NCBI RefSeq assembly: GCF_010093235.1
Contig: NZ_PDWP01000007.1
Location: 62,001 to 126,000 of the forward strand
Source: Pseudoxanthomonas suwonensis
GTDB lineage: Bacteria; Pseudomonadota; Gammaproteobacteria; Xanthomonadales; Xanthomonadaceae
Reading direction: 5' to 3'
Length of the DNA: 64,000 nucleotides
Both the position numbers and the translations under genes were made by a program. Under the pieces are notes generated by a model, which saw only the letters and a program-made list of their open reading frames with translations, was not told the DNA's origin and did no database searches. Shown piece after piece: positions 62,480 to 64,000 of this stretch (within the stretch, counting starts at the first letter, position 1; the number at the start of each line of letters is the position of its first letter).

Positions 62480-63466
62480 TCACCAGCGCTGGTGGACGTG
62501 GGGCTTGATGTCCTGTTCGTAGATGCGCGCGACCTCGGCCATGGCCTCGTCGGACAGGGCCGGCAGGTCGGAAGCGGCGATGTTGGCCAGCGCCTGCCGT
62601 GGATTCTTCGCGCCGGGAATGACCACGCTAACCGCCTCGTGCATCAGGATCCAGCGCAGCGCCAGCTGGGCCAGGGTGGCGCCCTCGGGCACCAGCGGCC
62701 GTAGCTTCTCCACCGCCGCCAGGCCGACTTCGTACGGCACGCCGGAGAAGGTCTCGCCCACGTCGAAGGCCTCCCCGTTGCGGTTGAAGTTGCGGTGGTC
62801 GCTTTCCTCGAAGCGGGTATCGGCGCGGAACTTGCCGCTGAGCATGCCGCTGGCCAGCGGCACCCGCGCGATCACCGCCACGCCGCGGCGCTGGGCCTCG
62901 CGGAAGAACAGCTGCGCCGGACGCAGGCGGAACATGTTGAAGATGATCTGCACGCTGGCGACGTTCGGATACTCGATCGCCTTGAGCGCCTCCTCGACGC
63001 GCTCCACGCTCACGCCATAGCGCGCGATCGCGCCGCGCTCGACCAGACGCTCCAGGTGCTCGAACAGCTCCGGGTGGTAATAGGCGTCGGTCGGCGGGCA
63101 ATGCAGCTGCAGCAGGTCGAGGGTCTCGACCTCCAGGTTGCGGCGGCTGCGGTCGATCCACTCCTGCAGGTTCTGCGCGGTGTAGCCGGCCACTTCCTGC
63201 TTCGGCAGGCGACGGCCAGCCTTGGTCGCCACGAACGGGCGCTTGCCGCCGCGCTCCTTGAGCACGCGCGCGATCAGCCGCTCGGAATGGCCGTCGCCGT
63301 AGACGTCGGCGGTGTCGATGAAATCCAGCCCCGCATCCAGGGCTGCGTGCAGCGCCGCGATCGAATCGTTGTCATCCACCGTGCCCCAGGCCGCGCCGAT
63401 CGCCCAGGCGCCGAAGCCGATCTCGCCGACAGTGTGGCCGGTGCGGCCGAAAGGTCTGGAACGCAT
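62480..63466 (-). CDS. Aldo/keto reductase
   Basis: 328 residues. The tetrad is visible: D-F-I-D51-T-A-D-V-Y56-G, F-V-A-T-K82-A-G and L-L-Q-L-H122-C. The NADP-binding end has the expected V-I-P-G-A-K-N-P-R-Q-A-L-A-N. It belongs to the general-stress AKR group (YdbC/Tas/IolS-like). The substrate is unknown; it probably reduces reactive carbonyls, which suits the DJ-1 gene next to it. An AGGAG RBS is present. Confidence 0.93.
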   Translation of the reverse strand: MRSRPFGRTGHTVGEIGFGAWAIGAAWGTVDDNDSIAALHAALDAGLDFIDTADVYGDGHSERLIARVLKERGGKRPFVATKAGRRLPKQEVAGYTAQNLQEWIDRSRRNLEVETLDLLQLHCPPTDAYYHPELFEHLERLVERGAIARYGVSVERVEEALKAIEYPNVASVQIIFNMFRLRPAQLFFREAQRRGVAVIARVPLASGMLSGKFRADTRFEESDHRNFNRNGEAFDVGETFSGVPYEVGLAAVEKLRPLVPEGATLAQLALRWILMHEAVSVVIPGAKNPRQALANIAASDLPALSDEAMAEVARIYEQDIKPHVHQRW

Positions 63467-63785
63467 GCGTGTACTCCTGCGGACGGGCCACGCTGGCGGG
63501 CAGCGTGGCCTGGAAAGGACTGCGGCGCGGTGGCGCCGGACGAACGCCGAATCATAGCGGACGCGCGCGGAGGGGCATGCAGGCGATGTCCGGGCGCCGG
63601 CGTTCGGCTACGCCCGCGATCGGGGGGCTGCGTCGGCGCCTGGCCGTCCGCCCTACCCCATCCCGACGGGAAGGGAACGGTGCTCCAGACGACGACGCCG
63701 CAGCGCGTGGCGAAGCGCCAGGCCTCGCCCGCGTCATGGCACTGCAGCGGCGTTGCGCTGCACTTGCCCGGGCCACACGCCCCGC
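63467..63785. other. Intergenic region with a palindrome, no gene
   Basis: About 320 bases upstream of the aldo/keto reductase. It contains a short G/C palindrome (CCATCCCGACGGGAAGGG near 63658) related to those by cueR. Open frames here lack codon bias. Followed by the heptamer repeat array. Confidence 0.5.
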
Positions 63786-63857
63786 CCAATCACCAATGAC
63801 CAATCACCAATGACCAATCACCAATGACCAATCACCAATGACCAATCACGAATGACC
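63786..63857. repeat. Heptamer tandem repeat (AATCACC/AATGACC)
   Basis: About ten 7-base units alternating AATCACC and AATGACC, ending 10 bases before the stop codon of the next minus-strand gene. This is the second such array in the window (the other is at 7119-7195), and each follows the 3' end of a minus-strand gene. Confidence 0.85.
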
Positions 63858-63867
63858 AGCCATTCCC

Positions 63868-64000
63868 TCAGGCCTTGCGCAGGAACTGGGTCTTCAGCAC
63901 CAGGCCCTTGATCTTCTCGGAGTTGCCTTCGATGTGCTCGGGATCGCCATCGACCAGGCGGATGTTGCGGATCACCGTGCCCTGCTTCAGCGGGATCGAG
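63868..64000 (-). CDS. PhnA/YjdM-family zinc-ribbon protein, 3' part only
   Basis: The last 43 codons are visible: S-I-P-L-K-Q-G-T-V-I-R-N-I-R-L-V-D-G-D, ending K-T-Q-F-L-R-K-A. The L-K-x-G-T-x-I-x-N-I-R-L-V-x-G-D segment and basic end match the C-terminal PhnA domain of YjdM (alkylphosphonate-utilisation operon protein PhnA), although the middle D-C-K-I-D-G portion is altered. The start and zinc ribbon lie beyond the window. The role in phosphonate metabolism is not established. Confidence 0.75.
   Translation of the reverse strand, partial: SIPLKQGTVIRNIRLVDGDPEHIEGNSEKIKGLVLKTQFLRKA

Overview
The window is very GC-rich (visibly about two thirds G+C, with strong G/C bias at third codon positions) and tightly packed with genes on both strands. 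The gene set fits a Xanthomonadaceae gammaproteobacterium of the Pseudoxanthomonas, Luteimonas, Lysobacter or Stenotrophomonas type. It includes a CueR/CopA pair, PpsA with PpsR, a Xanthomonas-style GH3 beta-xylosidase, a TonB-dependent receptor with an M14 peptidase, and REP-like palindromes and heptamer repeats between genes. The genus is an inference. I found no tRNA, rRNA, CRISPR array, transposase, integrase or phage gene, so this reads as a chromosomal segment.

Region 1-8.2 kb: two paralogous transglutaminase-like/TPR proteins flank a small S4 RNA-binding protein. A short MscS channel, a C4 zinc-finger protein, the copper-efflux operon copA-cueR with a near-perfect CueR box, and an LD-carboxypeptidase follow. 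Region 8.3-15.6 kb: a MacA/MacB-like tripartite exporter (adaptor, permease, ATPase), a PQQ-type sugar dehydrogenase, a four-unit REP array, an SDR, a PhnB-like VOC protein, and a 45-residue Lys-rich protein translationally coupled to a YaiI-type protein. Region 15.6-19.6 kb: a GH3 beta-xylosidase divergent from a secreted alpha/beta esterase, a likely plant-polysaccharide module.

Region 19.6-33.8 kb: envelope and accessory metabolism. It holds a proline-rich membrane-anchored protein divergent from a metallopeptidase, a ROK-like protein whose motifs are in circularly permuted order and whose 3' end is frameshifted, a NIPSNAP protein, a wHTH-TM-propeller regulator, a cytochrome c/PQQ dehydrogenase fusion, GlcG, an HhH protein coupled to a GFA-like protein, DUF1989 coupled to a GntA-like haem N-oxygenase, an esterase and an Old Yellow Enzyme. 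Region 33.9-42.4 kb: accessory genes, including a DUF3883 nuclease-like protein and a 1029-residue PLD/SF2-helicase/DUF3427 protein (both defence-like), an amidohydrolase, a hemerythrin, a DUF4344 metallopeptidase, a frameshifted DUF5694 gene and a DUF1801 protein. Region 42.5-47.8 kb: an M14 peptidase downstream of a TonB-dependent receptor that is broken by one in-frame stop.

Region 48-64 kb: a lysoplasmalogenase with a small lipoprotein, an Imm11-like protein, a VOC protein, apt, selO, a GST, a cold-shock protein, an LLM oxidoreductase, DUF1249, ppsR divergent from ppsA, orn, DUF2721, a GNAT-TadA fusion, a DJ-1/PfpI protein, an aldo/keto reductase and the 3' end of a PhnA/YjdM gene.

No single locus is clearly a new multi-gene system. 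The strongest leads are the permuted ROK-like protein, the GNAT-TadA fusion, the haem N-oxygenase/DUF1989 pair, the two defence-like genes, the probable leaderless copA transcript, and three disrupted genes, two of them by one-base losses in short homopolymers.
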